A program made the position numbers and the translations under genes. 64,000 nt of DNA. Source: Paracidovorax avenae. GTDB taxonomy: Bacteria > Pseudomonadota > Gammaproteobacteria > Burkholderiales > Burkholderiaceae_C. The notes below the pieces were generated by a model. The model made no database searches. It was given only the letters and a program-made list of their open reading frames with translations, and was not told where the DNA came from. The stretch is taken from NCBI RefSeq assembly GCF_040892545.1, contig NZ_CP156079.1, positions 1,957,501-2,021,500 on the forward strand. Direction: 5' to 3'. Of this stretch, positions 19,149 to 29,718 are shown in pieces; position 1 is the first letter of the stretch, and each line of letters opens with the position of its first letter.

Positions 19149-19635
19149 GGTTCTTCGAAAGATGGAAACGGTGCCGGCGCCGTGCCCGGAGGGCACGGGC
19201 CGTGCGGCGGATCGGACCTGCACGGCACCGGAAGGCTGCCGCGGCCCTGCGGCCGGACGCTCCTGGCGTTCCGTCGCCGCGGCGGCTGCAGAGGTGCCCG
19301 AGCCGCCCGACAGGCTGCATGTATGTTACGGCAGAACTCCGGGGCCGCTGGTTGCCGCGCACGCAGAGATTCACGGCACCGCGCATGCAGGAGGCCGCGC
19401 CGGCACGCACGGCGAAGGTCACATTCCGATGCCAGGCGTGTACTCGCTGCAACTTCCGTGAAGCGTATTTGCCGCACGCGTGGAGATCCGCCGCGATTCC
19501 TACAAACGGCCGAGCCTGCGAGGGAGGAAGCTGGTTTCCAGGCCCTGCAGGCCGCAGCGATCGCTGCAAATGCCGCGCTCCCATCCGGACGCGCACGGCC
19601 TGCAGTCCTCCACCACGACACAAGGAGAGTCTTTC
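19149..19635. other. Intergenic region, no gene recognised
   Basis: A 487-base region between the divergent IclR gene and the Gly/Ser-rich protein gene. It must hold both promoters. Short open frames occur but none has a ribosome-binding site or recognisable protein. I found no convincing -35/-10 pair, repeat or RNA structure. Confidence 0.6.
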
Positions 19636-20058
19636 ATGAACAGGAATCCACAGATGCGCAAGACGCTGCAGTACTGCGCCGGTGCGCTGATCTCGGGCGC
19701 GATGCTGATCGGCGCCCCGCTGGCGCAGGCACAGACGTCGGGCGGGTCTTCCGGCGGTGCCATGGGCGGCAGCGCCGTCGATGCCCCGTCCCCCCGGGCC
19801 AGCGGCGCCACCAAGCGCTCCAGCGCCCATCCGGATGGCCGCAGCTCCGGCGGTATGCATTCCGGCAGCGGCTCCGGAAGCTCCGGCACCGGAACCGGCT
19901 CGGGCGGCAGCGGCGGCACGCCGGGAAGCAGCGGTGCAGGCAGCAATGGCTCGGGAGGTTCAGGGACGGGAACGGGTAGCGGTGCCGGTGGCTCCAGCGG
20001 CGGCGGCACTGGAGGCAGCGGCGGCAGTGGCGGTGCCGGAGGCGCGAGCGGCCGTTGA
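19636..20058 (+). CDS. Secreted Gly/Ser-rich low-complexity protein
   Basis: A 140-residue protein with a good signal peptide (MNRNPQMRKTLQY..., cleavage after APLAQAQ near residue 33). The mature part is almost entirely Gly, Ser, Ala and Thr, with repeated GSGSG, GTGTGSG and GGSGG units from about residue 75 to the end. CAAGGAG stands a few bases before the ATG at 19636. The low-complexity body suggests a flexible surface or matrix protein, but there is no recognisable domain and no function can be assigned. The compositionally biased DNA also creates long shadow frames on both strands; the exported frame is the one with signal peptide and ribosome-binding site. Confidence 0.75.
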   Translation: MNRNPQMRKTLQYCAGALISGAMLIGAPLAQAQTSGGSSGGAMGGSAVDAPSPRASGATKRSSAHPDGRSSGGMHSGSGSGSSGTGTGSGGSGGTPGSSGAGSNGSGGSGTGTGSGAGGSSGGGTGGSGGSGGAGGASGR

Positions 20059-20176
20059 GCAGGGCACTCAGACGGGGGCGGGCGCGGCTCCTACAGCGCC
20101 TGCCTCGTCCGTCCCACCCCGCGCACGTCTTGCCAGGAGCCCAATAGGGGCTCAGAATCCAAGAAGGAGGTGCCGC

Positions 20177-20392
20177 ATGTCCGCCGTCCACAGCCCGGGA
20201 GGCTCCGCCTTCTCGATCGCCGAAGTCGCGCGCGCGCGCCAGATGGGACAGCGCGACCTGCCGCGTTGGCAGACCCAGCTCGGCGACTTCGAACCCTGCC
20301 CCGATGTCGAGGACATTCCCGACAGCCGCCAGGCCGCGCAATCCCAGTTCTCGGACGAAGATGTTCCCCGCCACCGGCAGTGGCTGGGTTGA
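20177..20392 (+). CDS. Small hypothetical protein, 71 residues
   Basis: A short acidic, soluble protein starting at an ATG with a near-perfect ribosome-binding site (AAGGAGG at 20164-20170). It has no signal peptide or membrane segment. The sequence has an Ala/Arg/Gln-rich start (AFSIAEVARARQMGQ) and an Asp/Glu/Pro-rich middle. The strong initiation site and a frame closed by a normal stop favour a real gene. I do not recognise a family. Confidence 0.6.
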   Translation: MSAVHSPGGSAFSIAEVARARQMGQRDLPRWQTQLGDFEPCPDVEDIPDSRQAAQSQFSDEDVPRHRQWLG

Positions 20393-20410
20393 GCCAGGGG
20401 TTGATGGGCT

Positions 20411-20833
20411 TCAGCGGCGCAGCCTGCACGCTGCCCGCACCAGCCGGTCGGCCTGGTCCGGTATGGCCTTGAACGTGACGGGCGCTTCTCCCTGCCGGAA
20501 CGTCCGGTTCGCGGCCACCGCGCCCGTCCAACCCGGCTGCGTGTAGAAACGCATGCGGGTGTACCAAGCATCCCGCCGAGCGCAATCGACCACCACCATG
20601 CTCTCATGGCCGCGGTACTGTCCCCCGCCATAGGCTTCGCGCAGGGTGTCGCGGGTAACGCGCACCTCCACGCTGATCATGTCGCCTTCGAGGTGCGTGA
20701 CCGACTCCGGGCGGATCTGTATGAGGTCCCTCTCGAGCAGCGCCGGATCTCCGTACACGGTGAACCATCCGCCATCCGCAGTGGAAGTCAGGGAAAGGGT
20801 GGCCAGCAGGATGCCGGCGATCAGAGCGTGCAT
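20411..20833 (-). CDS. Exported protein, surface-adhesin-E-like
   Basis: A 140-residue protein with a short signal peptide (MHALIAGILLATLSLTSTADG). The mature part is compact and mostly beta (GGWFTVYGDPALLERDLIQI, then REAYGGGQYRGHESMVVVDC). It resembles the small surface-adhesin protein E family common in Burkholderiales, with paired cysteines (VDCARR and AACRLRR) that could form a disulfide. It converges on the small 71-residue gene. Function in this organism is unknown. Confidence 0.7.
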   Translation of the reverse strand: MHALIAGILLATLSLTSTADGGWFTVYGDPALLERDLIQIRPESVTHLEGDMISVEVRVTRDTLREAYGGGQYRGHESMVVVDCARRDAWYTRMRFYTQPGWTGAVAANRTFRQGEAPVTFKAIPDQADRLVRAACRLRR

Positions 20834-21074
20834 GGATGGGGCGCCAGAGTTGCGCCATTGTCATCAATCAGCGCATTACCTCCTTTATGCCATGGACTTG
20901 CCGTCATGCAAGGGTGCGGGGTGACCATTCGGGCTGGTTCCCAACCCGCACAGCCGCCGGACCGAGAGTGGCCACGGCACCGGCCGAGACCCCGCATCTC
21001 CCAAGAATAGGGGCGCCCTTCCGATACGGACTGTGAGGGCCGGTAAGTTGCTTGTCGGTATGCGTGGAAGGCCT

Positions 21075-21151
21075 TGGCCTGCCCGGAGGGACTCGAACCC
21101 CCGACCTATTGCTTAGAAGGCAATTGCTCTATCCAGTTGAGCTACGGGCAG
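21075..21151 (-). tRNA. tRNA-Arg (anticodon TCT)
   Basis: A complete 77-base tRNA on the minus strand with encoded CCA (21075-21077). The acceptor arms CTGCCCG (5' end at 21151) and CGGGCAG pair over seven bases, with G as discriminator. The D arm is GCTC-AACTGGATA-GAGC, the anticodon loop CTTCTAA (anticodon complementary to 21115-21117) and the T arm GGGGG-TTCGAGT-CCCTC. It reads AGA and AGG arginine codons, rare in this GC-rich genome. No integrase or attachment repeat adjoins it. Confidence 0.95.
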
Positions 21152-21336
21152 ATGTGGGAAGGGAGCAGGCAGCCGCGGCCCTTCCGAGGCCCGTGATCAT
21201 ACCTGCGAGCCGCGTGGCCCCCGGGGTCTCGAGGGCATCGCCGCCGGGGCGCTTTGCGGTTATAACGGAATGCAACGACACCATTTTCGCCGCCCCTCCC
21301 GCGCGCTGAGCGCTGCCAAAGCCCATCCTTTGACAC

Positions 21337-23094
21337 ATGCCCCATAGCGTCGCCCTCATCCATACGATCGCCGTCGGCCTCGGCCTGGCGCTGCTGCTGG
21401 GTTTCCTGGCGACGCGGGTGCGCCTGCCCGCCCTGGTGGGCTACCTGCTGGCCGGTGTGGCGATCGGGCCCTATACGCCCGGTTTCGTGGCCGACGGGGC
21501 CATGGCCAGCCAGTTGGCCGAGATCGGCGTCATGCTGCTGATGTTCGGCGTGGGCCTGCACTTCTCGCTGGGCGACCTCCTGGCCGTGCGCAAGATCGCG
21601 CTGCCCGGCGCCATCGTGCAGATGGCCGTGGCCACGCTGCTGGGCATGGGCCTGGCCACCTGGTGGGGCTGGGGCCTGGGCGGCGCGCTGGTTTTCGGCC
21701 TGGCCCTGTCGGTGGCCAGCACGGTGGTGCTGCTGCGGGCGCTGGAAACGCTCGGCATCCTCGACTCCTACACGGGCCGCATCGCGGTCGGGTGGCTGGT
21801 GGTGGAGGACCTCGCCATGGTGCTGGTCCTGGTGCTGCTGCCGCCCCTGGCGGGTTGGCTCGGCGGCACGCCGGAGGGCGCGGCCGAGGCTGCGGCCCAT
21901 CCGCCGCTCTGGAAGACCGTGGGCTGGACGCTGGCGCAGGTGGGCGGCTTCGTGGCCGTGATGCTGCTCGTGGGGCGCCGGCTCTTTCCCTGGATGCTGT
22001 GGCAGGTGGCGCGCACGGGATCGCGCGAGCTTTTCACGCTGTGCGTGGTGGCGGCGGCCGTGGGCATCGCCTTCGGCTCGGCCGCGCTGTTCGGGGTGTC
22101 GTTCGCGCTGGGCGCGTTCTTCGCGGGCATGGTGATGCGCGAGTCGGAATTCGCCCACCGCGCCGCGCAGGAATCGCTTCCGCTGCGCGATGCCTTCGCC
22201 GTGCTGTTCTTCGTCTCCGTGGGCATGCTGTTCGATCCACGCGTGCTGCTCGAGCGCCCCCTGCAGGTGCTCGCCGTGGTGGCGATCATCATCTTCGGCA
22301 AGACCTTCGCGGCGGCCGCGCTGGTGCTGGCCTTCCGCTATCCGCTCAACACCGCGCTGACCGTGTCGGCCAGCCTGGCGCAGATCGGCGAGTTCTCGTT
22401 CATCCTCGTGGGCCTGGGTGCATCGCTGGGGCTGCTGCCGCCGGAAGGCGCGAGCCTGGTGCTGGCGGGCGCTCTGTTTTCCATCGCCCTCAACCCCATC
22501 CTGTTCCGCGCCATAGCGCCGCTGCAGGACTGGCTGCGTGCGCGTTCCGCCTGGGCGCGGCAGCTGGAACTGCGCGATGATCCGCTGGCGGAACTGCCCG
22601 AGACCACGCACCAGCGCTACCTGGCCCGGCAGGTGGTGCTGGTCGGCTACGGCCGGGTGGGGCGCCGCATCGCCGCAGCGCTGGCGGCGCGCGACATCCC
22701 CTTCGTGGTGGCCGAGCAGAACCGGGAACTGGTCGAGTGGCTGCGCGCCCAGGGCATGGCCGCCGTTGCCGGCGACGCCGTGGAGCCGGCCGTGCTGATC
22801 CAGGCGCATATCGCGCGGGCCCACATGCTGGTGATCGCCACGCCGGACACGCTGGACGTGCGGCAGATCGTCGCCACCGCCCGCACCCTCAATCCTGCCA
22901 TCGAGACCGTCGTGCGCACCCACAACGAGGAAGAGGCGCAGTTGCTCGAAAGCGAGGGCGTGGGCAAGGTCTTCCTGGGCGAGGAGGCGCTGGCCGTGGC
23001 CATGACCACCCACGTGGTGGCCGTGGCAGCCGCGCAGGAACGCCACGGCGCCACCGTGCCGGGCGCGCTGGACGAGCGGCACGCATCCGTCTGA
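21337..23094 (+). CDS. Kef-type K+/H+ antiporter (CPA2 family)
   Basis: A 585-residue protein with a membrane domain of about twelve helices (residues 1-385) and a cytoplasmic TrkA-N/RCK nucleotide-binding domain (about 415-530) opening with VVLVGYGRVGRRIAAAL. It matches the YbaL/KefB branch of CPA2 monovalent cation:proton antiporters, which move K+ out in exchange for H+ under ligand control. It starts 185 bases from the divergent tRNA-Arg gene and stands alone. No KefF/KefG ancillary gene is nearby, as usual for the YbaL type. Confidence 0.9.
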   Translation: MPHSVALIHTIAVGLGLALLLGFLATRVRLPALVGYLLAGVAIGPYTPGFVADGAMASQLAEIGVMLLMFGVGLHFSLGDLLAVRKIALPGAIVQMAVATLLGMGLATWWGWGLGGALVFGLALSVASTVVLLRALETLGILDSYTGRIAVGWLVVEDLAMVLVLVLLPPLAGWLGGTPEGAAEAAAHPPLWKTVGWTLAQVGGFVAVMLLVGRRLFPWMLWQVARTGSRELFTLCVVAAAVGIAFGSAALFGVSFALGAFFAGMVMRESEFAHRAAQESLPLRDAFAVLFFVSVGMLFDPRVLLERPLQVLAVVAIIIFGKTFAAAALVLAFRYPLNTALTVSASLAQIGEFSFILVGLGASLGLLPPEGASLVLAGALFSIALNPILFRAIAPLQDWLRARSAWARQLELRDDPLAELPETTHQRYLARQVVLVGYGRVGRRIAAALAARDIPFVVAEQNRELVEWLRAQGMAAVAGDAVEPAVLIQAHIARAHMLVIATPDTLDVRQIVATARTLNPAIETVVRTHNEEEAQLLESEGVGKVFLGEEALAVAMTTHVVAVAAAQERHGATVPGALDERHASV

Positions 23095-23149
23095 CCCGCC
23101 GGGGCCTGCCGGGCGGTGCGCGGGCGCCGCAGGGGCGCCGCGGCGCAGG

Positions 23150-25006
23150 TCAGTCCGGTTCCTCGAACACCAGCGTGGGCGTGGTCATCACCCGTGCCAT
23201 GTCGCCCAGCGAGCCGATGAGCCGGTTCGCGAAATAGCTGTTCTGGGTGTCGGGCTCCAGGGCGGCGACCGCGAGGTTCGCCAGGGGCTGGTTGAGCGGC
23301 ACGTAGTAGCTGCCGGCGGGGGCGTCGATGGCGGTGCGCACGGTTTCCACCTTCACGCGCAGCGTGTCCGCCGCGCCGGCCACGGTGCCGCGCACGTCTT
23401 CCCGCGGCGCGGTGTCGCGCGCGGTCTCGCGGTAGGTGTCGGCCAGCAGCGATCCCTGCTCGGCCACGCGCATCACCTGCACGCCCATCATCTTCAGGTG
23501 GTCCACCGCCTCGCCGGCCGAGGGGCCGAGCCAGTAGCCGCAGGGGCGCGGGCGGCTGGTGAGGGTGCGCAGGTCGAGCGACGAGTTCCATTCCACGCGC
23601 ACGGTCTTGTCGGCACCGGTCTGCGGGTCGAGCATCAGCAGGTCGCGCTGCGTCATGGTCGGGCCCGCATCCACGGCGACCTCGCCGCGGCAGGCCTGCG
23701 CGACCGTGTCGCGCGCGACGAACGAGCGCACCTGCTCCAGGTTGGCGGCGCGCTCGGCGGTGCTGCGCAGGGCGCTGGTCAGCGCCGTCACCTGGGTATG
23801 CACCCGGCGCTGGATGTGCGTGCGGCCGATGCCCACGCCGCGCGTTTCCACCAGCAGGCTGACCGCGTTCTTGAGGCCGTTCACGTTGCGGCCGGTGTCC
23901 GGCCGGGTGCCGCCCATGGAGACGCGCATGTCCGCCGGATCGGTGGAGGTGGTGTAGTACCAGTCGCTGGTCAGCCCCTGGCCCTGCAGGGCGGCCGCCA
24001 TGGGCTGGTAGTACCACTCGCGCGAGGCCTTGGTGAGGAATTCCGGCACGTTGGCGGTGGTGGCGTATTGCATCAGCGCGTCGTAGCGCTGGATGCCGCC
24101 GAACTTCTGCAGGAAGCGGCCGACCACGGTGTACTCGTGTGCATCGACGATGGCGATGGGGCGGTAGTCTCGCACCAGCCGGGCCAGCCCCTGCGCCTCG
24201 GGCGTGGTGAGCAGCAGGTGGTCGCGGTTCATGTCGGTGCCGTTGGCGGTCACGCGGGTGCCGGCTTCCGCACCGTCGGGGTTGGCGCGCGGCACGACGA
24301 CGACGTTGATGCGGTCGAGCAGCGGCTCCAGCAGGCCCTGGGTGAGTTCGCGCGCGATCACCAGCAGGGCTTCCGAGCCTGCGGGTTCGTCGCCGTGCTG
24401 CTGGCCGATCAGCACCACGGTGGGCCGGCCGCTGGCGTCCAGGTCCTGCAGCGAAGTGCCGGCTCCACGCGTGGCCACGAGTGCCTCGAGCGGAACGCCG
24501 CGCTGCGAGCGGCCCCACTCGATCACCGCCGTCTTCGTCGCGCTGCCCGCCTGGGGGGCGAGGCTGTGCAGCCACTGCGAGGCCTCTGCGTTGGTGGTGA
24601 AGGCCCGGCGGCCGTCGGCCAGGCCGGGCGTGTCGTAGCGCACCGATGGATCGGGGAACCGTGCCGCGACGGCGGCGGAATAGGGCAGGGCGTCGGCCGG
24701 GGCGGCGGCGGAAGGGGGGGCCGCGCCTTCCGGCTGCGGCACGACCGGGGTTTCGACGATCGGCGTGGTGACCACTTCCGCGCGCGTGGTGCCCAGCGGC
24801 GGGGGTACGGCGCGCGCCGGGGCCGGGCGCGCCTGCGCGGTGGAGGGCAGGGGCGTCGGCGCGCTCGCAGGCCAGGGGGGCAGCGGCGTGCTGCTGCAGC
24901 CCGCCGCCAGCACGGCGATGGCCAGGACCAGGGGGGCGAGCGCGCGGGGCGGCAGGCCGGGGGCGGCGGTCCTGGAGGGGCGGGGGGCGTCGAATGGCTG
25001 GTTCAT
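23150..25006 (-). CDS. M14 family zinc carboxypeptidase lipoprotein
   Basis: A 618-residue envelope protein. A signal peptide ends in the lipobox LAAGC (Cys37), then a Pro/Ala-rich linker to about residue 105 precedes an M14 carboxypeptidase domain. Zinc ligands His204 and Glu207 lie in QQHGDEPAG; the arginine motif is in TDMNRDHL, and the third ligand is probably the histidine in VDAHEYTV. The family removes C-terminal residues from peptides or trims peptidoglycan peptides. As a predicted lipoprotein it would work facing the periplasm. The substrate is unknown. Confidence 0.87.
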   Translation of the reverse strand: MNQPFDAPRPSRTAAPGLPPRALAPLVLAIAVLAAGCSSTPLPPWPASAPTPLPSTAQARPAPARAVPPPLGTTRAEVVTTPIVETPVVPQPEGAAPPSAAAPADALPYSAAVAARFPDPSVRYDTPGLADGRRAFTTNAEASQWLHSLAPQAGSATKTAVIEWGRSQRGVPLEALVATRGAGTSLQDLDASGRPTVVLIGQQHGDEPAGSEALLVIARELTQGLLEPLLDRINVVVVPRANPDGAEAGTRVTANGTDMNRDHLLLTTPEAQGLARLVRDYRPIAIVDAHEYTVVGRFLQKFGGIQRYDALMQYATTANVPEFLTKASREWYYQPMAAALQGQGLTSDWYYTTSTDPADMRVSMGGTRPDTGRNVNGLKNAVSLLVETRGVGIGRTHIQRRVHTQVTALTSALRSTAERAANLEQVRSFVARDTVAQACRGEVAVDAGPTMTQRDLLMLDPQTGADKTVRVEWNSSLDLRTLTSRPRPCGYWLGPSAGEAVDHLKMMGVQVMRVAEQGSLLADTYRETARDTAPREDVRGTVAGAADTLRVKVETVRTAIDAPAGSYYVPLNQPLANLAVAALEPDTQNSYFANRLIGSLGDMARVMTTPTLVFEEPD

Positions 25007-25215
25007 GGTCGATCGGGCCGCGTGCGGCCGGGTAAGGCAGGCGGGGCCGATGTTACCCGGCGCCGCGGCCGGGCCGTGTCGGTGGCAGTCCCGTGTGCCG
25101 GGGCATTCGGGCCGAGACGGCGGAAACGAAACGGCGCGGCACGGAACGGTCCGGAGACCGCCCGTGCCGCGCCGTGGGCACCTGGCGCCGCCCTGGGAAG
25201 GGCGTGCGCGGGGAT

Positions 25216-27012
25216 TCAGCGTCCGTAGCCGCCACCGCCGCCACGCGGGCCGCGGTTGCCGCCGCGGCCACCGCCGTAGCCGCCGCCACCACCACCGCCG
25301 CCGCCATAGCCGCCGCCACCGCTGCGGAAGCCGCCGCCGCCGCGCCGGCCGTTGGACATGCTGTCCACGCTGGTGCGCATCGGGTCGGGCTGGCCGCCGC
25401 CGCTGCCGTGGCGCGTGGGGCCCAGGTGCGTGCCGAGCTGCGTGCCGAGGTGGGCGTTCTCGCGCCGCGGCTGCAGGTCGTCGGAGCGGTGCCCGCCTTC
25501 GCCACGCGGGGGGCGGCTGCCGCGCCCGCCGCCATTGCCGCCGCCACCGTTGCCGGAGCGCGGATGGCCGCCGTTGCCGGGATGCGCCGCGCGCGGGCCG
25601 TTGCCCTGGCCCTGGCCTTGTTGCGCGCCGCCGCGGCCGCGCTGGGGCTTCTGGCCACCGTTGCCGCCGCCTTCGCCCTGGCCTTGCGCGCCGCGGCCGC
25701 CGGACTTGCCGCCGCCGCTGCGTTCACCCTGGGTGGCCTTGTTGGTGCGGATGCGTTCCATCATCTCGCTGCGCGCGGCCTTGGCGGCCGCCTGCATGAC
25801 CTCGCGGCTCGGCGGCTTGCCCGCGCCGCCCCAGATGGTCTGGCGGCCCATGGCGATCGGCTCCGCCTTCTCGCCTTCCTCCGGGCCGAAGCCCTCGAGG
25901 ACCTGCACCGGGATCTCCTGCTTGGTGAAGCGCTCGATCTCCATCATGAAGCCTTCCTCGTCCATGCAGACCAGGCTCACGGCCTCGCCGCTGGCGCCCG
26001 CGCGGCCGGTGCGGCCGATGCGGTGGACATAGTCCTCGGGAACGTTGGGGATCTCGTAGTTGACGACGTGCGGCAGCTCGTCGATGTCGATGCCGCGCGC
26101 GGCGATGTCGGTGGCCACCAGGGCACGGATGTCGCCGCTCTTGAAGCCGGCCAGGGCCTGGGTGCGGGCGCTCTGGCTCTTGTTGCCGTGCAGCGCCATG
26201 GCCGTCACGCCGTTCTTGGTGAGGAATTCGGCCACGTTGTTGGCGCCGAACTTGGTGCGGGTGAAGACCAGCACCTGGCTCCAGTTGTGCTGCTGGATGA
26301 TGTGCAGCAGCACCTGCTTCTTCTTGCCGCGGCCCACGGGGTGGATCACCTGGGTGATGCGCTGCACGGTGGTGTTGCGCGGAGTGACCTGGATGCTCTG
26401 CGGGTTCTTGAGCAGCGTGCCGGCCAGTTCGCGGATCTCGTCGCTGAAGGTGGCCGAGAACAGCAGGCTCTGCTTGTCGCGGGGCACCAGGGCCAGCACC
26501 TTCTTCACGTCGTGGATGAAGCCCATGTCCAGCATGCGGTCGGCTTCGTCCAGCACCAGGATCTCGACTTTGGAGAGGTCCAGGAAGCCCTGCTGCTGCA
26601 GGTCCAGCAGGCGGCCTGGGGTGGCCACCAGGATGTCCACGCCGCGCTTGATGCGGTCGATCTGCGGGTTCATGCCCACGCCGCCGAAGATCACGGTGGA
26701 CTTCACGTCCAGGTGCTTGGCATAGGCGCGGAGGTTTTCCTCGACCTGCGCAGCCAGTTCACGCGTGGGGGTGAGCACCAGGGCGCGGATGCCGCCGGCG
26801 GGCCGGGCGGTGCCGCCCTGCGTGAGGCGGTGCAGCATCGGCAGCGTGAAGGCCGCCGTCTTGCCGGTACCGGTCTGGGCTCCGGCGAGGAGGTCGTGCC
26901 CTGCGAGCACGGCGGGGATGGCCTGGGCCTGGATGGGGGTGGGGGTCTCGTAGCCCTGCTCGTGCACGGCTTTCAGAATGGCCGGGGCCAGATTCAGTTC
27001 GTCAAAAGTCAT
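25216..27012 (-). CDS. rhlE: DEAD-box RNA helicase, RhlE type
   Basis: A 598-residue ATP-dependent RNA helicase. The Q motif is in [11 protein letters not shown], Walker A AQTGTGKT at residues 45-52, motif [12 protein letters not shown], motif III SATFS and motif [12 protein letters not shown]. The core ends near residue 430. A Gly/Arg/Ser-rich tail of about 160 residues follows, with many GG, RGG and GGYGGG units, longer than in the E. coli protein. RhlE remodels RNA structure in ribosome assembly and mRNA decay; the tail would bind RNA non-specifically. It is divergent from the orphan epsilon gene. Confidence 0.92.
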   Translation of the reverse strand: MTFDELNLAPAILKAVHEQGYETPTPIQAQAIPAVLAGHDLLAGAQTGTGKTAAFTLPMLHRLTQGGTARPAGGIRALVLTPTRELAAQVEENLRAYAKHLDVKSTVIFGGVGMNPQIDRIKRGVDILVATPGRLLDLQQQGFLDLSKVEILVLDEADRMLDMGFIHDVKKVLALVPRDKQSLLFSATFSDEIRELAGTLLKNPQSIQVTPRNTTVQRITQVIHPVGRGKKKQVLLHIIQQHNWSQVLVFTRTKFGANNVAEFLTKNGVTAMALHGNKSQSARTQALAGFKSGDIRALVATDIAARGIDIDELPHVVNYEIPNVPEDYVHRIGRTGRAGASGEAVSLVCMDEEGFMMEIERFTKQEIPVQVLEGFGPEEGEKAEPIAMGRQTIWGGAGKPPSREVMQAAAKAARSEMMERIRTNKATQGERSGGGKSGGRGAQGQGEGGGNGGQKPQRGRGGAQQGQGQGNGPRAAHPGNGGHPRSGNGGGGNGGGRGSRPPRGEGGHRSDDLQPRRENAHLGTQLGTHLGPTRHGSGGGQPDPMRTSVDSMSNGRRGGGGFRSGGGGYGGGGGGGGGYGGGRGGNRGPRGGGGGYGR

Positions 27013-27378
27013 TCAAGGAAGCGCCCTCTCCGGGCGCGGGAGGCATCGGCCTGTCGCAGGACCCGGGGGAAGGGGCTGCGTCCAGTCAAGGCAGATGGGA
27101 TTCACGAATGGGAGCCGGAATACCGCGCGGCGGCTTCCTCGTCCCCAGCAGACTGCTGAGGCCGCCGGTTCCTGGTGCCGGCGGCTGAGACGCTATTGTG
27201 GCACGAGATCGCACCCTACCGTGCGCAGGGACACACTGCAGGCGTGGCCGTTCGCCTCGCCGGACTTTCCCGGGCTTAGACTGGCGGCCTGTCATCCATG
27301 TTGCGGTGGCCGGGCCGCCATCGGGATTTACCCGGTGCGCGGCCATGGCCACCACGCCAGCCCGCGGACCCGCCCCCC
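27013..27378. other. Intergenic region between rhlE and orphan epsilon gene
   Basis: A 366-base region separating divergent genes. It holds a GC hairpin (GCCGCCGG/CCGGCGGC, 27161-27185, nine-base loop) without a T-tract, and a possible plus-strand -10 TAGACT at 27277-27282 about 100 bases before the epsilon-like gene. No gene is recognisable. The hairpin could separate the two promoters or be a structured leader. Confidence 0.4.
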
Positions 27379-27834
27379 ATGCCTTCAACGCCATCGCCAT
27401 CGCCCGCCGCAGTGCCGGACGGCGCCCTGCAACTCGAAATCGCCCACATGGAAGGCCTGGTCTGGTCCGGCCCGGTGCGCGTGGTGGGCCTGCCGGGCGC
27501 GGAGGGCGCCTTCGGCGTGCTGCACGGCCACACGCCGCTGCTCACGCGGCTGCGCGCGGGCTTCGTGCACATCGAGACCCCGGCCGGGGAGCGCATCGAG
27601 GTGTATGTCTCCGGCGGCTATGTGGAGATCCAGCCCGCGCGGGTCACGGTGCTCGCCGACACCGCCGTGCGCAATGCCGACCTCGACGCCGCGCGTGCCG
27701 AGGCCGCGAGGCAGGCGGCCTCCAGCCTGCTCGGCGGGGAACTGGCCCACATCGACCATGCCCTGCTGCATGCCGAGATCGCGCGCGCCGCGGCCCAGTG
27801 GACGCACGAGGCGCGCAAGCTCTCCGGGCGCTAG
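27379..27834 (+). CDS. Orphan F1 ATP-synthase epsilon-like protein
   Basis: A 151-residue protein matching the epsilon (AtpC) subunit. After a Pro/Ser-rich leader of about 15 residues comes the N-terminal beta-sandwich (LVWSGPVRVVGLPGAEGAFGV, then HGHTPLLTRLRAG and VSGGYVEIQ), followed by a helical C-terminal hairpin. No other atp gene is nearby, so this is not the main synthase operon. The ATG at 27379 has no clear ribosome-binding site, and an upstream in-frame start at 27298 is possible. It may be a relic or a stand-alone regulator of F-ATPase; function is inference. Confidence 0.75.
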   Translation: MPSTPSPSPAAVPDGALQLEIAHMEGLVWSGPVRVVGLPGAEGAFGVLHGHTPLLTRLRAGFVHIETPAGERIEVYVSGGYVEIQPARVTVLADTAVRNADLDAARAEAARQAASSLLGGELAHIDHALLHAEIARAAAQWTHEARKLSGR

Positions 27835-27973
27835 CAGCCGCCCTCCCGCCGGGCCCGCCATCCTGCCCGGCGCAAAGCATCCGATAATCGTGGGCAAAGC
27901 CTCCGCCGCGCGGCCTGCGCCGGCCGCCTCCCGCCCGGGCGGAGCCGCCCCCCATTCCAAGGAAAGAAAGCCA

Positions 27974-29635
<1,662 letters not shown>

Positions 29636-29640
29636 GCGAC

Positions 29641-29676
29641 GGACGGCTCCACCCCGTCCGGTAGCTCCGTCCTTTT
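29641..29676 (+). terminator. Possible terminator after ettA
   Basis: GGACGG (29641-29646) can pair with CCGTCC at 29654-29659 or 29667-29672; the second copy is followed by TTTT. This lies just after the ettA stop and before the DUF1631 gene. The stem is only six pairs, so the call is tentative. Confidence 0.35.
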
Positions 29677-29718
29677 CCCTGCCGCGAACCCCACCGCGCC
29701 GAAACACGCCGCCGCGCC

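Noticed and set aside
19757..20058. Alternative plus-strand and minus-strand frames within the Gly/Ser repeat gene as separate proteins
   Set aside because: Only the frame beginning at 19636 has both a signal peptide and a ribosome-binding site; the others arise from the biased repeat codons.
21075..21151. tRNA-Arg as an attachment site for an integrated element
   Set aside because: No repeat of the tRNA 3' end and no integrase was seen in the window; the flanking genes are ordinary chromosome genes.
25530..25735. Gly-rich repeat DNA in the rhlE tail as a CRISPR or tandem repeat array
   Set aside because: The repeats are irregular in length and encode the low-complexity tail of the helicase; there are no spacers of constant length.
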